The notes under the pieces: model-generated
Told to the model about the DNA's origin: nothing
What the model saw: the letters and a program-made list of their open reading frames with translations, nothing else
Database searches by the model: none
From: Pseudomonas eucalypticola
GTDB lineage: Bacteria > Pseudomonadota > Gammaproteobacteria > Pseudomonadales > Pseudomonadaceae
Direction of reading: 5' to 3'
NCBI RefSeq assembly: GCF_013374995.1
Contig: NZ_CP056030.1
Location: 1,024,501-1,088,500 of the forward strand
Length of the DNA stretch: 64,000 nucleotides
In this document: positions 26,860 through 36,857 of the stretch, in pieces
Layout of the letters: every line of letters starts with the position of its first letter
Numbering within the stretch: position 1 is the stretch's first letter
Made by a program: the position numbers and the translations under genes

Positions 26860-28551
26860 ATGTCGCCCAAACGATCGCCACGCATTGCTATTCGCCCCGT
26901 ATGTTTCGTGGCTGCCGCCGTCTTCTTCACGCCAGCCGCCCAGGCGTTGCCGTTCAATGTCGGCGACGTGGAAGGTGCATTCGACACCCGGCTCACCTTC
27001 ACCACCGACTGGGGCCTGGCCAACCGTGATCATGCTCTGGTGGGCGCGGCGAATGGCGGTAGCGGCCACGCCAGCCTGGGTGACGATGGGCGCTTGAACT
27101 TCGACCGCGGCCAGGCGTTCTCCAAACGCCTGCAAGGCGAGCACGCGTTGACGCTCAAGTACGGGGACAGCGGCGTTTACGTGCGTGGGCGGTATTGGTA
27201 CGACTTCGCCGAGCAGGACGGCGCCCAGGATTTCAAATCCATCAGCGACCATGGGCGCGAGGAGGGCGCGCGTGCCGCAGGCGGCCAGTGGCTCGATGCC
27301 TATGTTTACCACCATTACAGCCTGGGCGGGCAGCCCGCTACCGTCAGGGCGGGGCGCCAGGTGGTGAACTGGGGCGAAAGCCTGTTCATCGGCAACGGTA
27401 TCAACAGTATCAACCCCGTGGACCTCGCCACTGTGCACGCGCCCGCGCAGAAGGTCAGTGACAGCCTGCTGCCCACCAACCTGCTGTATGTGTCCCAGGG
27501 GCTGACGGATACCCTGACGCTCGACGCTTTCTACCAACTGCAGTGGGACGCCTCCGAGGCGGAAAACTGCGGCACTTATTTCGCCGATGACATCACTGCC
27601 CGGGGTTGCAGCCGTGGCTTTACCCTGGCCTCGCCGCTGGCACCACAGACCGGCCCCGGCTACGTGGTCACCTCCGAGGGCGTGGTGGTACCCCGTGGGC
27701 ACGACCAGCGCGCCCGCGATGGTGGGCAATGGGGCACAGCGTTGCACTGGCTGGCCAGCGACGTGGATTACGGCCTGTACTTCATGAACTACCACAGCCG
27801 CCAGGCGTTCCTGCAGACCCGCAACGCCAGCGCGGCCACGCTGGCCAGCCTGTCGGCCATCAGCGATAGCGCCGTGGCCCAGGCGACCCAGTTGGGTGGC
27901 AGCAGCTACAACCTGCAATATCCCGACAATATCCAGCTATACGGCGCCAGTTTTTCCACGACCCTGGCCGCGGGTGCTACGTGGCGTGGCGAGTTCAGTT
28001 ACCGGCCCGATGCCCCTGTGCAGCGCAACCTGGCCGACCTGAGCGCGGCGTTGCTTGACCCTGTGGCCGGGCAGGTCAACAGCGGCTATGAGCGCAAACC
28101 CACCACCCAAGTGCAGAGCAGCCTGGAGCAGGTATTCGACCAGGTCATGGGAGCCGAGCGCTTGACCGTGGCGGGGGAGGCCGCGTGGGTACACGTGGGT
28201 GACCTGTCCGGCAGCGACCGCCTGGGCCGCGACGCGGTCTATGGCACGGCCGGTGACAATGGTTTCGTCACCCCCAACGCCTGGGGCTACCGGCTGCGGG
28301 CCGAGTTGGACTACGCGAACGTGTTCCAGGGGGTGTCACTCAAGCCCAGCCTCGCCTGGTCCCATGACGTCGAGGGCTACGGCCCCAACGGCCTGTTCGT
28401 GCAGGGCGCCAAGGCCGTGACCCTGGGCGTGGCGGCCGACTACCAGAAAACCTACACCGCCAGCCTGGCCTATACGGATTTCTTCGGTGGGCAGTACAAC
28501 GTGCTCAAAGACCGCGATTATCTGGCCATGACCCTCGGCCTGAATTTCTGA
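26860..28551 (+). CDS. DUF1302 family outer-membrane protein
   Basis: A 563-residue protein with a predicted signal peptide (residues 1 to about 30, ending AAQALPF) and long tracts of alternating beta-strand sequence, fitting an outer-membrane barrel of the DUF1302 family. The conserved RYWYDFAEQDG, AGRQVVNWGESLFIGNGINSINPVD and closing KDRDYLAMTLGLNF are typical. These proteins occur with uptake and catabolism of hydrophobic substrates. There is no clear ribosome site before the ATG. The companion DUF1329 gene usual for the family is not adjacent. Confidence 0.82.
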   Translation: MSPKRSPRIAIRPVCFVAAAVFFTPAAQALPFNVGDVEGAFDTRLTFTTDWGLANRDHALVGAANGGSGHASLGDDGRLNFDRGQAFSKRLQGEHALTLKYGDSGVYVRGRYWYDFAEQDGAQDFKSISDHGREEGARAAGGQWLDAYVYHHYSLGGQPATVRAGRQVVNWGESLFIGNGINSINPVDLATVHAPAQKVSDSLLPTNLLYVSQGLTDTLTLDAFYQLQWDASEAENCGTYFADDITARGCSRGFTLASPLAPQTGPGYVVTSEGVVVPRGHDQRARDGGQWGTALHWLASDVDYGLYFMNYHSRQAFLQTRNASAATLASLSAISDSAVAQATQLGGSSYNLQYPDNIQLYGASFSTTLAAGATWRGEFSYRPDAPVQRNLADLSAALLDPVAGQVNSGYERKPTTQVQSSLEQVFDQVMGAERLTVAGEAAWVHVGDLSGSDRLGRDAVYGTAGDNGFVTPNAWGYRLRAELDYANVFQGVSLKPSLAWSHDVEGYGPNGLFVQGAKAVTLGVAADYQKTYTASLAYTDFFGGQYNVLKDRDYLAMTLGLNF

Positions 28552-28560
28552 AGCAGCGCT

Positions 28561-29334
28561 TCAGGATTCATGACCCATGCGCCAGCTCACGGTTCGGCTG
28601 GCCGCCAGCAGGCGCTCCGCAGCAGGGCCGTGGGCATCGGCATGGAACATCGAGGTAGGGCCTACCACGGTCAACACGGCAGCGAGGCGCCCAGTGGCGT
28701 CGAACACCGGCGCCGACAAGGCATCCACCCCCGGCAGCAGCAAGCCATGCACGTGGTGCAGGCCGCGCGCGCGAATCTCCTGCAACAACGCCGCAGGGTC
28801 TTCCACACCCTCCTGCAAGCGTTCCGCAGCCACCAGGTCGGCCGTTTCCCGCTCGGGCAGGTAGGCCGTGAACACCAGCCCCGTGGAGGACGTCAGCAGC
28901 GGCAATACCGAGCCCACCTGGGTGACCACGGTCACCGCGCGCACCGCCGACTCCACCTGCACCACGGTGGGCCCGCGGTTACCCCACACTGCCAGAAAAC
29001 AGGTTTCGTTGAGCGCGTCGCGCAAGTCCGAGAGGGGCATCGCCGCCAGCTTCAGCACGTCCATGCTGCCCAGCGCGGCCAGCCCCACCCGCAAGGCCTC
29101 CCGGCCCAAGCCATAGTGGTTGGTGGCCGGGTTCTGCTCGGCGAAGCCGCTGGCGATCAGTGCTTGCAGGTAGCGGTGCACCTTGCTGGCAGGCATTTGC
29201 ACGTGCTCGGCCAGGCGTGACAGCGACGTGGACGGCGAGAGCTCGGCCAGCGCCTTGAGAATGTCCGTGCCGACCTCCGCCGAGCGGACTTTCTGCTTAT
29301 TGGGTCCTTCGGCGGGCGGGGTGGGGGCTGGCAT
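28561..29334 (-). CDS. hmgR: IclR-family repressor of the homogentisate operon
   Basis: A 257-residue IclR-type regulator: an N-terminal winged helix (about residues 20-80, ILKALAELSPSTSLSRLAEHVQMPASKVHRYLQAL) and a C-terminal effector domain (about 90-255, GPTVVQVESAVRAV and SSTGLVFTAY). I start at 29334 (MPAPTPPAEG); the frame opens upstream without support. It is divergent from hmgA across 141 bases containing an array of AATTACG half-sites. HmgR of P. putida represses hmgA-fahA-maiA and responds to homogentisate; assignment here rests on family and position. Confidence 0.88.
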   Translation of the reverse strand: MPAPTPPAEGPNKQKVRSAEVGTDILKALAELSPSTSLSRLAEHVQMPASKVHRYLQALIASGFAEQNPATNHYGLGREALRVGLAALGSMDVLKLAAMPLSDLRDALNETCFLAVWGNRGPTVVQVESAVRAVTVVTQVGSVLPLLTSSTGLVFTAYLPERETADLVAAERLQEGVEDPAALLQEIRARGLHHVHGLLLPGVDALSAPVFDATGRLAAVLTVVGPTSMFHADAHGPAAERLLAASRTVSWRMGHES

Positions 29335-29393
29335 GGTGGCAGTATCTCGGAAACAGGTGGGCGCCTTTATAACTTGACGGCCTGGGGCAATCA

Positions 29394-29420
29394 AATTACG
29401 TTATTCGTAATTGGATTACG
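29394..29420. promoter_or_regulatory. HmgR operator candidate with three half-sites
   Basis: Two overlapping inverted repeats share half-sites: AATTACG (29394-29400) with CGTAATT (29406-29412) around TTATT, and the same CGTAAT with ATTACG (29415-29420) around TGG. The first and third half-sites are direct repeats exactly 20 bases apart. A TTGACG element at 29374-29379 places a likely -10 region inside this array. It is the only such array between hmgR and hmgA. Confidence 0.7.
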
Positions 29421-29475
29421 ATAAAAATAATAGCAGCCTCGCTTCGCGCCGTGTGCTGCCCAACCCGGAGGTTTC

Positions 29476-30786
29476 ATGGACGTTGATCCTGGCACCGTCG
29501 CGCCCCGCTACCACAGCGGCTTTGGTAACCAGTTCAGCAGCGAGGCCCTGCCCGGCGCGCTGCCGACAGGGCAGAATTCACCGCAGAAGGCCCCCTATGG
29601 CCTGTATGCCGAACAATTCTCCGGCACTGCATTCACCGTGCCGCGGCACGAGGCTCGGCGCACCTGGCTGTACCGCATCCGTCCCTCGGCCCTGCACCCG
29701 CGTTTCGAACCCCTGGCGCGCCAACTGCAAGGCGGGCCCCTGGGTGAACCCACGCCCAATCGCCTGCGCTGGGACCCGCTGCCGTTACCTGCCAGCCCTA
29801 CTGATTTCGTCGACGGCTGGGTGGCCATGGCCGCCAACGCCGCGCCCGATCAACCCGCCGGCTGCAGCCTTTACCACTACGCCGCCAACCGCGACATGGA
29901 CCGCGTGTTCTACAACGCCGATGGCGAACTGCTGCTGGTGCCGGAACTGGGCCGCTTGCGTGTGCTCACCGAGCTGGGCGTACTGGACATCCAGCCGCTG
30001 GAAATCGCCGTCATCCCCCGCGGGTTGAAATTCCGCGTGCATCTGCCCGATGGTCAGGCCCGTGGTTACCTGGCAGAAAACCACGGCATGGCACTGCGCT
30101 TGCCCGACCTGGGGCCCATCGGCAGCAACGGTCTGGCCAACCCACGGGACTTCCTGGCGCCGGTGGCACAGTTCCAGGACAGCAGCGCGAGCACAGTTCT
30201 CGTGCAGAAGTTCCTTGGCCGCCTATGGGGCTGTGAACTCGACCACTCGCCGCTGGATGTGGTGGCCTGGCATGGCAACAACGTGCCGTACAAATACGAC
30301 CTGCGGCTGTTCAATACCCTGGGCACGGTGAGCTATGACCACCCCGACCCCTCCATCTTTACCGTCCTGACCTCGCCCGGCACCGTGCCCGGCATGGCCA
30401 ACATGGATTTCGTGATTTTCCCGCCGCGCTGGATGGTGGCGGACAACACCTTTCGCCCGCCCTGGTTCCACCGCAACCTGATGAACGAATACATGGGCCT
30501 GATCCAGGGGGCGTACGACGCCAAGGCTGAAGGCTTCGTGCCGGGCGGCGCGTCGCTGCACAGTTGCATGAGCGCACATGGGCCTGACGCCGAGACCTGT
30601 GCCAAGGCGGTGGCGGCCACACTGACGCCCAGCCGGATCGAGCAGACCATGGCATTCATGTTCGAGACCAGCCAGGTGCTGCGCCCCAGCCGCCATGCCC
30701 TTGAATGCGCGCAACTGCAACCTGGCTATGACGCGTGCTGGGCATCCTTGCCCAGTACCTTCGACCCGAACCGGAGAACACCATGA
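29476..30786 (+). CDS. hmgA: Homogentisate 1,2-dioxygenase
   Basis: A 436-residue homogentisate dioxygenase, which opens the aromatic ring in tyrosine and phenylalanine breakdown. The N-terminal [19 protein letters not shown], the central [19 protein letters not shown] and the iron-binding region [15 protein letters not shown] are all present. The start at 29476 follows GGAGG. The stop overlaps the start of fahA in ATGA, so the two are translationally coupled. Loss of this enzyme gives brown pigment in Pseudomonas; here it looks complete. Confidence 0.96.
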   Translation: MDVDPGTVAPRYHSGFGNQFSSEALPGALPTGQNSPQKAPYGLYAEQFSGTAFTVPRHEARRTWLYRIRPSALHPRFEPLARQLQGGPLGEPTPNRLRWDPLPLPASPTDFVDGWVAMAANAAPDQPAGCSLYHYAANRDMDRVFYNADGELLLVPELGRLRVLTELGVLDIQPLEIAVIPRGLKFRVHLPDGQARGYLAENHGMALRLPDLGPIGSNGLANPRDFLAPVAQFQDSSASTVLVQKFLGRLWGCELDHSPLDVVAWHGNNVPYKYDLRLFNTLGTVSYDHPDPSIFTVLTSPGTVPGMANMDFVIFPPRWMVADNTFRPPWFHRNLMNEYMGLIQGAYDAKAEGFVPGGASLHSCMSAHGPDAETCAKAVAATLTPSRIEQTMAFMFETSQVLRPSRHALECAQLQPGYDACWASLPSTFDPNRRTP

Positions 30787-32069
30787 ACGAGCAGCACAGC
30801 TGGGTCGCCAGCGCCAACGGCCATGCCGATTTCCCCTTGCAGAACCTGCCCCTGGGTATCTTCAGCCCACCGGGTGGGCGGCCCCGCGCCGGGGTGGCCA
30901 TTGGCGATTCGATACTGGACCTGGAGGCGCTGCTCGCCACCGGGCTGCTGCAAGGCGACGCTGCCACCGCGGCACTGGCCTGCGAAGGCGGGCGCCTCAA
31001 CGGGTTCTTCGCCCTCGGCCGCCAGCCGCGCCTGGCCCTGCGCGAACGGTTGTCCGTGCTGCTCAGCGAGGGCAATGACAGCCGTGCGGTGGTGCGGGAC
31101 TGCCTGCACCTGGCCAGCGAGTGTGAAATGGCACTGCCGGCAAGCATCGGCGACTACACCGATTTCTACGTAGGCATCGAGCATGCGAAAAACGTCGGCA
31201 AACTGTTCCGCCCCGACAACCCCTTGCTGCCCAATTACAAGTACGTGCCCATCGGCTACCACGGCCGCGCATCCACCGTGCGCCCCTCTGGCACACCGGT
31301 GCGGCGGCCGAAGGGCCAAACGCCACCCAAGGAGCAGGGCGGTGGCCCGGGTTTCGGCCCTTGCGCACGGTTGGACTTCGAGCTGGAACTGGGCATCTGG
31401 ATCGGCCGCGGCAATGCCATGGGCGAATCCATTCCTCTCGACCGGGCCGAAGAGCACGTGGCCGGTTACTGCCTGCTCAACGATTGGTCGGCACGCGACA
31501 TACAGGCCTGGGAGTACCAGCCGCTAGGGCCGTTTCTGTCGAAAAGCTTCATCACCAGCCTGTCTCCCTGGGTGGTCACGGCCGAAGCGCTGGAGCCCTT
31601 CCGCTGCGCCCAGGCCCCGCGCCCCGAAGGCGACCCGCAGCCGTTGCCGTACCTGTGGAACGCTGCCGACCAGGCCGAAGGCGCACTGGATATTCAGTTG
31701 GAAGTGCTGCTGCAAACCGCGCACATGCGCGAGCAGGGCCTGGCGGCCGAGCGCATCAGTCTCAGCAACACGCGCAGCATGTACTGGACCGTGGCCCAGC
31801 TCGTCGCCCACCACAGCGTCAACGGCTGCCAGTTGCAACCGGGTGACCTGTTTGGCTCCGGTACGTTGTCAGGCGCTGCGCCTGGCCAGTTCGGCAGCCT
31901 GCTGGAGATCACCGAGGGTGGCAAGCAACCGTTGCTGTTGGCCTCGGGTGAAAGCCGGCGTTTCCTTGAAGATGGCGACGAGGTGATCCTGCGTGCCCGG
32001 TGCGTGGCCCCCGGCCAGGTGTCCATCGGTTTTGGCGAGTGCCGTGGGCGGATAGTCGCCGCATCCTGA
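30783..32069 (+). CDS. fahA: Fumarylacetoacetase
   Basis: A 428-residue fumarylacetoacetate hydrolase, the last step of homogentisate breakdown to fumarate and acetoacetate. It shows the metal- and substrate-binding [48 protein letters not shown] and [14 protein letters not shown] motifs. The start is the ATG at 30783 inside the hmgA stop region. The third gene maiA follows after 10 bases. Confidence 0.96.
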   Translation: MNEQHSWVASANGHADFPLQNLPLGIFSPPGGRPRAGVAIGDSILDLEALLATGLLQGDAATAALACEGGRLNGFFALGRQPRLALRERLSVLLSEGNDSRAVVRDCLHLASECEMALPASIGDYTDFYVGIEHAKNVGKLFRPDNPLLPNYKYVPIGYHGRASTVRPSGTPVRRPKGQTPPKEQGGGPGFGPCARLDFELELGIWIGRGNAMGESIPLDRAEEHVAGYCLLNDWSARDIQAWEYQPLGPFLSKSFITSLSPWVVTAEALEPFRCAQAPRPEGDPQPLPYLWNAADQAEGALDIQLEVLLQTAHMREQGLAAERISLSNTRSMYWTVAQLVAHHSVNGCQLQPGDLFGSGTLSGAAPGQFGSLLEITEGGKQPLLLASGESRRFLEDGDEVILRARCVAPGQVSIGFGECRGRIVAAS

Positions 32070-32079
32070 GGGCCGGACC

Positions 32080-32706
32080 ATGCAGCTGTACACCTATTAC
32101 CGCTCCACATCGTCCTACCGGGTACGCATCGCCCTGGCGCTGAAGGGGCTGGCGTACGAGGCGGTGCCGGTCAACCTGCTGGCCGGTGAGCAGCGCCAGC
32201 CTGCCTACCGGGCCATCGACCCGCAGGGCCGGGTGCCCGCGCTGCGGGTCGATGGCGGACCTGTGCTGATCCAGTCAGGTGCCATTCTGGAGTACCTGGA
32301 AGAACGCTACCAACAGGTGCCCTTGCTGCCGGCTGAACCCCTGGCACGGGCGCAGGTGCGCGGGGTCGCGGCCTTGATCGGCTGTGATATTCACCCCCTG
32401 CACAATGTCAGCGTGCTCAACCAGTTGCGTAGCCTGGGCCATGATGAGCCGCAAGTGCAGGCCTGGATAAGCGCGTGGATCACCGAGGGGCTGGCGGCCG
32501 TGGAGCGCTTGATAGGGGACCAGGGCTTCTGTTTCGGACCCGAGCCGGGGCTGGCCGACGTGTACCTGATACCCCAGGCCTACGCGGCCCAGCGCTTCAA
32601 TGTGTCGTTGGCGGCCTGGCCGCGCATACAGCGGGTGGTTGGCCTGGCAGCGGTGCACCCGGCGTTCGTCCAGGCGCACCCTTCCTGCCAGGTGGATACC
32701 CCCTGA
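32080..32706 (+). CDS. maiA: Maleylacetoacetate isomerase
   Basis: A 208-residue glutathione-dependent isomerase of the zeta-class GST family. The active-site motif is YYRSTSSYRVRIALALKG at residues 6-23, with QSGAILEYLEERY binding glutathione and the central HPLHNVSVLNQL segment typical of the family. It sits at the end of the hmgA-fahA-maiA operon and isomerises maleylacetoacetate before fahA acts. Its 3' end lies two bases from that of the convergent SirB1-type gene. Confidence 0.95.
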   Translation: MQLYTYYRSTSSYRVRIALALKGLAYEAVPVNLLAGEQRQPAYRAIDPQGRVPALRVDGGPVLIQSGAILEYLEERYQQVPLLPAEPLARAQVRGVAALIGCDIHPLHNVSVLNQLRSLGHDEPQVQAWISAWITEGLAAVERLIGDQGFCFGPEPGLADVYLIPQAYAAQRFNVSLAAWPRIQRVVGLAAVHPAFVQAHPSCQVDTP

Positions 32707-32708
32707 GG

Positions 32709-33530
32709 TCAATGCAGCGATGACGGCGGCAGCGGCAGTTCCTGCAGGCGGGTGGTCAAGCGCAGGCGCTGGATGGGGTCTTCACTGAGCAGCAACGCAT
32801 GCTCCAGGTCGAAGCGCTCGCCGCGCGGGCATTCCAGCCGCTGGTAGATGCTGGCGCGCGCCACATAGTCGGCTGCGCTGGGCGGCGCCAGCTGCAACAC
32901 TCGCTCGGCGTCCTTGAGCGCCGCTACGTCATCCTCATGGCTGCTGTGCAGCTGGCGCAGGTTGCGCGAAAGGCGTTGCAGCATTTCCCGCGGGCTGGCC
33001 TGCGCCATGTGCTCGGCCAGCAGCGGCACTTGCGGGCCGAACTGGCGGCCCAGCAGCTCGCGGCAGTCGGCGGGGTACAGGCGCCTGCCGCCGCACGGGT
33101 CCAGTTGGTGATCGGCACCGGGAACGCGCAGCAGGAAATGGCCGGGGAAATTCACCCCCACCAAAGGAATGGCCAGGCGCCGGGCCATCTCCAGGGCCAG
33201 CAACGCCAATGCCAAGGGTTGCCCACGCTTGCGTTCCAGCACCTTGTTCATTAATGCGGCCTGGGGGCGCAGGGGGTGGAAGTCATCGGCCTGGTAGCCC
33301 AGCGACGCGATGCGCCGCAGCAGCGGTTGCGCCAGTTCATTGACCGGCAGCATGGGCAGGCCGACGCTGATCTGCAGTTGCAATTCACGCAGGGTTTCGT
33401 CGCACTGTTGTGGTTGGAAGCCGCTTTCATGTTCGGCAGCCACCCACAACGCGGCCTCGAAAGTCGCGGGCGGGCTTTGCTCAAGGCACCCCAGGCAAGC
33501 CTGGCGTGCGGCATCGAAGGTGGGCTTCAT
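32709..33530 (-). CDS. SirB1-type transglutaminase-like/TPR protein
   Basis: A 273-residue protein. The central part (about residues 90-170) has KRGQPLALALLALEMARRL, VGVNFPGHFLLRV and QLDPCGGRRLY, the pattern of the SirB1/transglutaminase-like family with its His-Asp but without a clear catalytic Cys. The last 70 residues are helical and repeat-like, as in TPR modules. The role of the family is unknown. The start at 33530 is the first ATG of the conserved part. It is convergent with maiA and divergent from ldh. Confidence 0.82.
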   Translation of the reverse strand: MKPTFDAARQACLGCLEQSPPATFEAALWVAAEHESGFQPQQCDETLRELQLQISVGLPMLPVNELAQPLLRRIASLGYQADDFHPLRPQAALMNKVLERKRGQPLALALLALEMARRLAIPLVGVNFPGHFLLRVPGADHQLDPCGGRRLYPADCRELLGRQFGPQVPLLAEHMAQASPREMLQRLSRNLRQLHSSHEDDVAALKDAERVLQLAPPSAADYVARASIYQRLECPRGERFDLEHALLLSEDPIQRLRLTTRLQELPLPPSSLH

Positions 33531-33647
33531 AGCTTCTCTTGTAGCCCCGGCGCGCCGATCCGTCCAGTGGAGCCGCGTCGACGGCGCAGGTCTGCCTGCG
33601 TGGCCATCGACTACACTGGGTGAAATAACAAGATCGGGAGCCTGTCG

Positions 33648-34667
33648 ATGTTCGCTCTCATGCAAAGCACCCGTACCCACGCCCTGCACTTGGCTGTCGA
33701 CCCGGTGACCGGCCTGCGCGCCGTGGTGGCCATTCACGACTGCCGTGCCGGGCCGGCGCTGGGCGGGTGCCGTTACCTGGCCTACCCCGACGACGAAAGC
33801 GCCATGGTCGACGCCATTCGTCTGGCCCAGGGCATGAGCTTCAAAGCGGCGCTGGCCGGGTTGCCGTTCGGCGGTGGCAAGGCTGTGATCATCCGCAGCC
33901 CTCACGTGGAAAACCGCGCCGGGCTGTTCGAAGCCTTTGGTCGTTTCATCGAAAGCCTGGATGGCCGGTATATAACGGCGGTGGACAGCGGCACCTCGAC
34001 CACCGACATGGACTGCGTGGCCCAGCAGACCCGCCATGTCACCAGCACCACTGCCGCCGGCGACCCCGCTCCTCACGCGGCCATGGGCGTGTTCGCCGGC
34101 ATTCGCGCCACCGCCATGGCCCGCCTGGGCACTGACAACCTTGAAGGGCTGCGCATCGCCGTGCAAGGGCTGGGCAACGTTGGCTACGCCGTGGCCGAGC
34201 AGCTGCATGCCGCCGGGGCGGAACTGCTGGTCAGCGACCTGGACCAGGGCAAGGTGCAATTGGCCATGGAGCAACTGGCCGCCCACCCCATAGAACCCAG
34301 CGCCTTGCCCAGCACCCCCTGCGATATTTTCGCACCCTGTGGCCTGGGTTCGATCCTCAATGGCCAGAGCGTGTCGCAACTGCGCTGCGCCGCGGTGGCC
34401 GGTTCAGCCAACAACCAGCTGACCAGCCTGCAAGTGGCCGACCAGCTGGAAAAGCGCGGCATTCTCTATGCCCCGGACTACGTCATCAATTCCGGCGGGC
34501 TGATCTACGTGGCGCTCAAGCATCAGGGCGAAGCGGTGGGCACCATCACCGCGCACCTGGCGCGCATTGGCACCCGCCTTACCGAAGTCTATGCCCATGC
34601 CCAGGCCGAAAAGCGCTCACCCGCGCGGGTGGCCGAGGCCCTGGCGGAGAAACTGATTTACGCTTGA
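33648..34667 (+). CDS. ldh: Leucine/branched-chain amino acid dehydrogenase
   Basis: A 339-residue Glu/Leu/Phe/Val dehydrogenase of the leucine-dehydrogenase type, which reversibly deaminates branched-chain amino acids with NAD. The substrate domain has ALGGCRYLAYPDDE, and the catalytic Lys in LPFGGGKAVI; the NAD domain has VQGLGNVGYAVAEQL. It precedes a complete E1-E2 2-oxoacid dehydrogenase set on the same strand, so the likely job is to turn an amino acid into its 2-oxoacid for that complex. A GC-rich hairpin region of 103 bases separates it from the E1 gene. Confidence 0.88.
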   Translation: MFALMQSTRTHALHLAVDPVTGLRAVVAIHDCRAGPALGGCRYLAYPDDESAMVDAIRLAQGMSFKAALAGLPFGGGKAVIIRSPHVENRAGLFEAFGRFIESLDGRYITAVDSGTSTTDMDCVAQQTRHVTSTTAAGDPAPHAAMGVFAGIRATAMARLGTDNLEGLRIAVQGLGNVGYAVAEQLHAAGAELLVSDLDQGKVQLAMEQLAAHPIEPSALPSTPCDIFAPCGLGSILNGQSVSQLRCAAVAGSANNQLTSLQVADQLEKRGILYAPDYVINSGGLIYVALKHQGEAVGTITAHLARIGTRLTEVYAHAQAEKRSPARVAEALAEKLIYA

Positions 34668-34770
34668 CAGCGAGCCGGCGCCCGACCGGCGCCAGCTCCG
34701 AAAAAAGCCTGCGGCCACAAGCGGCAGGTCAATGAAACCACACCCACCCGGTGTGTTCAGGAGTTGTGCA

Positions 34771-35868
34771 ATGACCTCAAACAAGATCGAGCTTGCCTTC
34801 ACCCGTTATCTATCCCCCGATGGCCGCCTGCTTGGCCCGTTGCCCGAATGGGCCGATGACTTCAACCTGCTTACCCGCCTGTACCGGCAAATGGTGCTGA
34901 CTCGGCTCTTCGACCAGAAGGCCGTGGCCCTGCAGCGCACCGGCCGCATCGGTACCTATGCGCCCACCCTGGGCCAGGAGGCCATAGGCGTCGCCATCGG
35001 CAGCCTCATGCAGCCCCAGGACGTGCTGATCCCCTACTACCGCGACACCGCCGTGCAATTGATGCGTGGCGTGCGCATGGAGGAGATTTTGCTGTACTGG
35101 GGCGGCGACGAGCGGGGCAGCGATTACGCCGAGCCCGCGGTGGCCCAGGACTTTCCTCTGTGCGTGCCCATCGCCACCCAGGCCCTGCATGCCTGCGGCG
35201 TGGCCAGCGCCTTCAAGATTCGCGGCGAACACCGGGTGGCAGTCACCACCTGCGGTGATGGCGCCACCAGCAAGGGCGATTTCCTCGAAGCCTTGAATGT
35301 CGCCGGTGCCTGGCAGCTGCCGGTGGTGTTCGTGATCAACAACAACCAATGGGCCATCTCGGTGCCGAGGCGTATCCAGTGCGGCGCCCCCACCCTGGCG
35401 CAGAAGGCCATCGGGGCCGGCTTCCACGGTGAACAAGTGGACGGCAACGATATCCTCGCCGTCTACGACCGCATGGGCGTGGCCATCGAACGTGCCCGCC
35501 AGGGCAAGGGCCCCGTGCTGCTGGAATGCCTGAGCTATCGCCTGGGCGACCACACCACCGCCGACGACGCCACGCGTTACCGCAGTGCCGAAGAGGTCAA
35601 GCAGGCCTGGCAGGAAGAGCCGATCAAGCGCCTGCAGTCGTTCATGGCCGGGCAGGGCGTATGGGACGAGGGGCGTGAGCAGGCACTGATCGGCGAATGC
35701 CAGGCGCTGGTGCAGCAGTCGGTGGACAACTTCGAGGCCGCGGGCACCCAGGCGCCGGCGTCGGTGATGGATCATGTCTACGCCAAATGGCCGGCGGTGC
35801 TGGCCGATCAGCGTGAAGACTTCCTCGAACGGGTGGCGCGCCGCGAGGGAGGGCAGGGCCATGAATAA
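34771..35868 (+). CDS. 2-oxoacid dehydrogenase E1 component, alpha subunit
   Basis: A 365-residue thiamine-diphosphate-binding E1 alpha chain. The motif GDGATSKGDFLEALNVAG followed by INNNQWAIS is the ThDP/Mg site, and RTGRIGTYAPTLGQEA near residue 50 is the substrate-end conserved region. I chose the ATG at 34771, which has CAGGAG upstream. It is closer in size to PdhA-type chains than to the longer BkdA1. The overlap of eight bases with the beta gene shows cotranslation. In P. aeruginosa a similar four-gene set (PA3415-PA3418 order) exists; substrate is unproved. Confidence 0.88.
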   Translation: MTSNKIELAFTRYLSPDGRLLGPLPEWADDFNLLTRLYRQMVLTRLFDQKAVALQRTGRIGTYAPTLGQEAIGVAIGSLMQPQDVLIPYYRDTAVQLMRGVRMEEILLYWGGDERGSDYAEPAVAQDFPLCVPIATQALHACGVASAFKIRGEHRVAVTTCGDGATSKGDFLEALNVAGAWQLPVVFVINNNQWAISVPRRIQCGAPTLAQKAIGAGFHGEQVDGNDILAVYDRMGVAIERARQGKGPVLLECLSYRLGDHTTADDATRYRSAEEVKQAWQEEPIKRLQSFMAGQGVWDEGREQALIGECQALVQQSVDNFEAAGTQAPASVMDHVYAKWPAVLADQREDFLERVARREGGQGHE

Positions 35869-36847
35869 TGAAAAAGTCAGCCTGCTGGAGGCGGTAAACC
35901 TGGCCATGCACCGGGCCATGGCCGAAGACGACAACGTGGTGGTGCTGGGCGAGGACGTGGGCGTCAACGGTGGTGTGTTTCGTGCCACCCAGGGGTTGCG
36001 CGACAGCTTCGGTTTCAAGCGCGTGATCGACTCGCCCCTGGCCGAAACCATGCTGGGCGGGCTGGTCGTGGGCATGGCCGCCCAAGGTCTCAAGCCTGTC
36101 GTCGAAATCCAGTTCATGGGCTTCATCTACGCCACCATGGAGCATCTGGTGTCCCACGCCAGCCGCCTGCGCAACCGCACCCGTGGCCGGTTGAGTTGCC
36201 CCATGGTGTTGCGCACGCCCATGGGCGCTGGCATCCGCGCGCCCGAACACCACAGCGAGAGCACCGAGGCGTTGTTCGCGCACATTCCCGGCCTGCGGGT
36301 GGTCATTCCCTCATCCCCGGCCCGCGCCTATGGCTTGCTGCTGGCGGCCATCGATGACCCGGATCCGGTGCTGTTCCTGGAGCCCACGCGGCTGTACCGC
36401 ATGAACCCGCAACCCCTCATGGACGATGGCAAGCGTTTGCCCCTGGACACCTGCTTCACCCTGCGCGAAGGCAGCGACCTGACGCTGATCAGTTGGGGCG
36501 CCAGTGTGCATGAAACCCTGCAAGCGGCCGATGCCCTCGCCGAACGCGGGGTGTCGGCGGAAGTCATCGATGTCGCGTGCGTGAAACCGCTGGACCTGGA
36601 TACCCTGGAAGCGTCAGTGCGCAAGACTGGCCGCTGCGTCATCGTCCATGAAGCGCCGCGCTCCTGCGGTGTCGGCGCTGAAATCGCCGCCAGCCTCTAC
36701 GAGCGGGCACTGCTGGATCTGCAGGCACCCATTCAACGGGTCACGGCCCCGGACATCCCGCCCCCGCTGTACAAGCTCGAACAGCTCTACATTCCGGCGG
36801 TGGCTGACATTCTCCACGCCTGCGACACCGTGCTGACATTCGCCTGA
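35861..36847 (+). CDS. 2-oxoacid dehydrogenase E1 component, beta subunit
   Basis: A 328-residue E1 beta chain. The N-terminal NLAMHRAMAEDDNVVVLGEDVG, the VIDSPLAETMLGGLVVGMA segment, and the transketolase C-terminal part with VIDVACVKPLDLDTL are typical. The start at 35861 lies within the last codons of the alpha gene. The gene is 10 bases before the E2 gene. It would form an alpha2-beta2 E1 with the preceding gene product. Whether the complex uses pyruvate, a branched-chain oxoacid or another oxoacid cannot be told. Confidence 0.9.
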   Translation: MNNEKVSLLEAVNLAMHRAMAEDDNVVVLGEDVGVNGGVFRATQGLRDSFGFKRVIDSPLAETMLGGLVVGMAAQGLKPVVEIQFMGFIYATMEHLVSHASRLRNRTRGRLSCPMVLRTPMGAGIRAPEHHSESTEALFAHIPGLRVVIPSSPARAYGLLLAAIDDPDPVLFLEPTRLYRMNPQPLMDDGKRLPLDTCFTLREGSDLTLISWGASVHETLQAADALAERGVSAEVIDVACVKPLDLDTLEASVRKTGRCVIVHEAPRSCGVGAEIAASLYERALLDLQAPIQRVTAPDIPPPLYKLEQLYIPAVADILHACDTVLTFA

Positions 36848-36857
36848 GGAGGCTGCG

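Noticed and set aside
34668..34770. Minus-strand terminator-like hairpin before the E1 alpha gene
   Set aside because: The stem has a mismatch and no leftward gene lies to its right; it is a plausible chance fold in GC-rich DNA.
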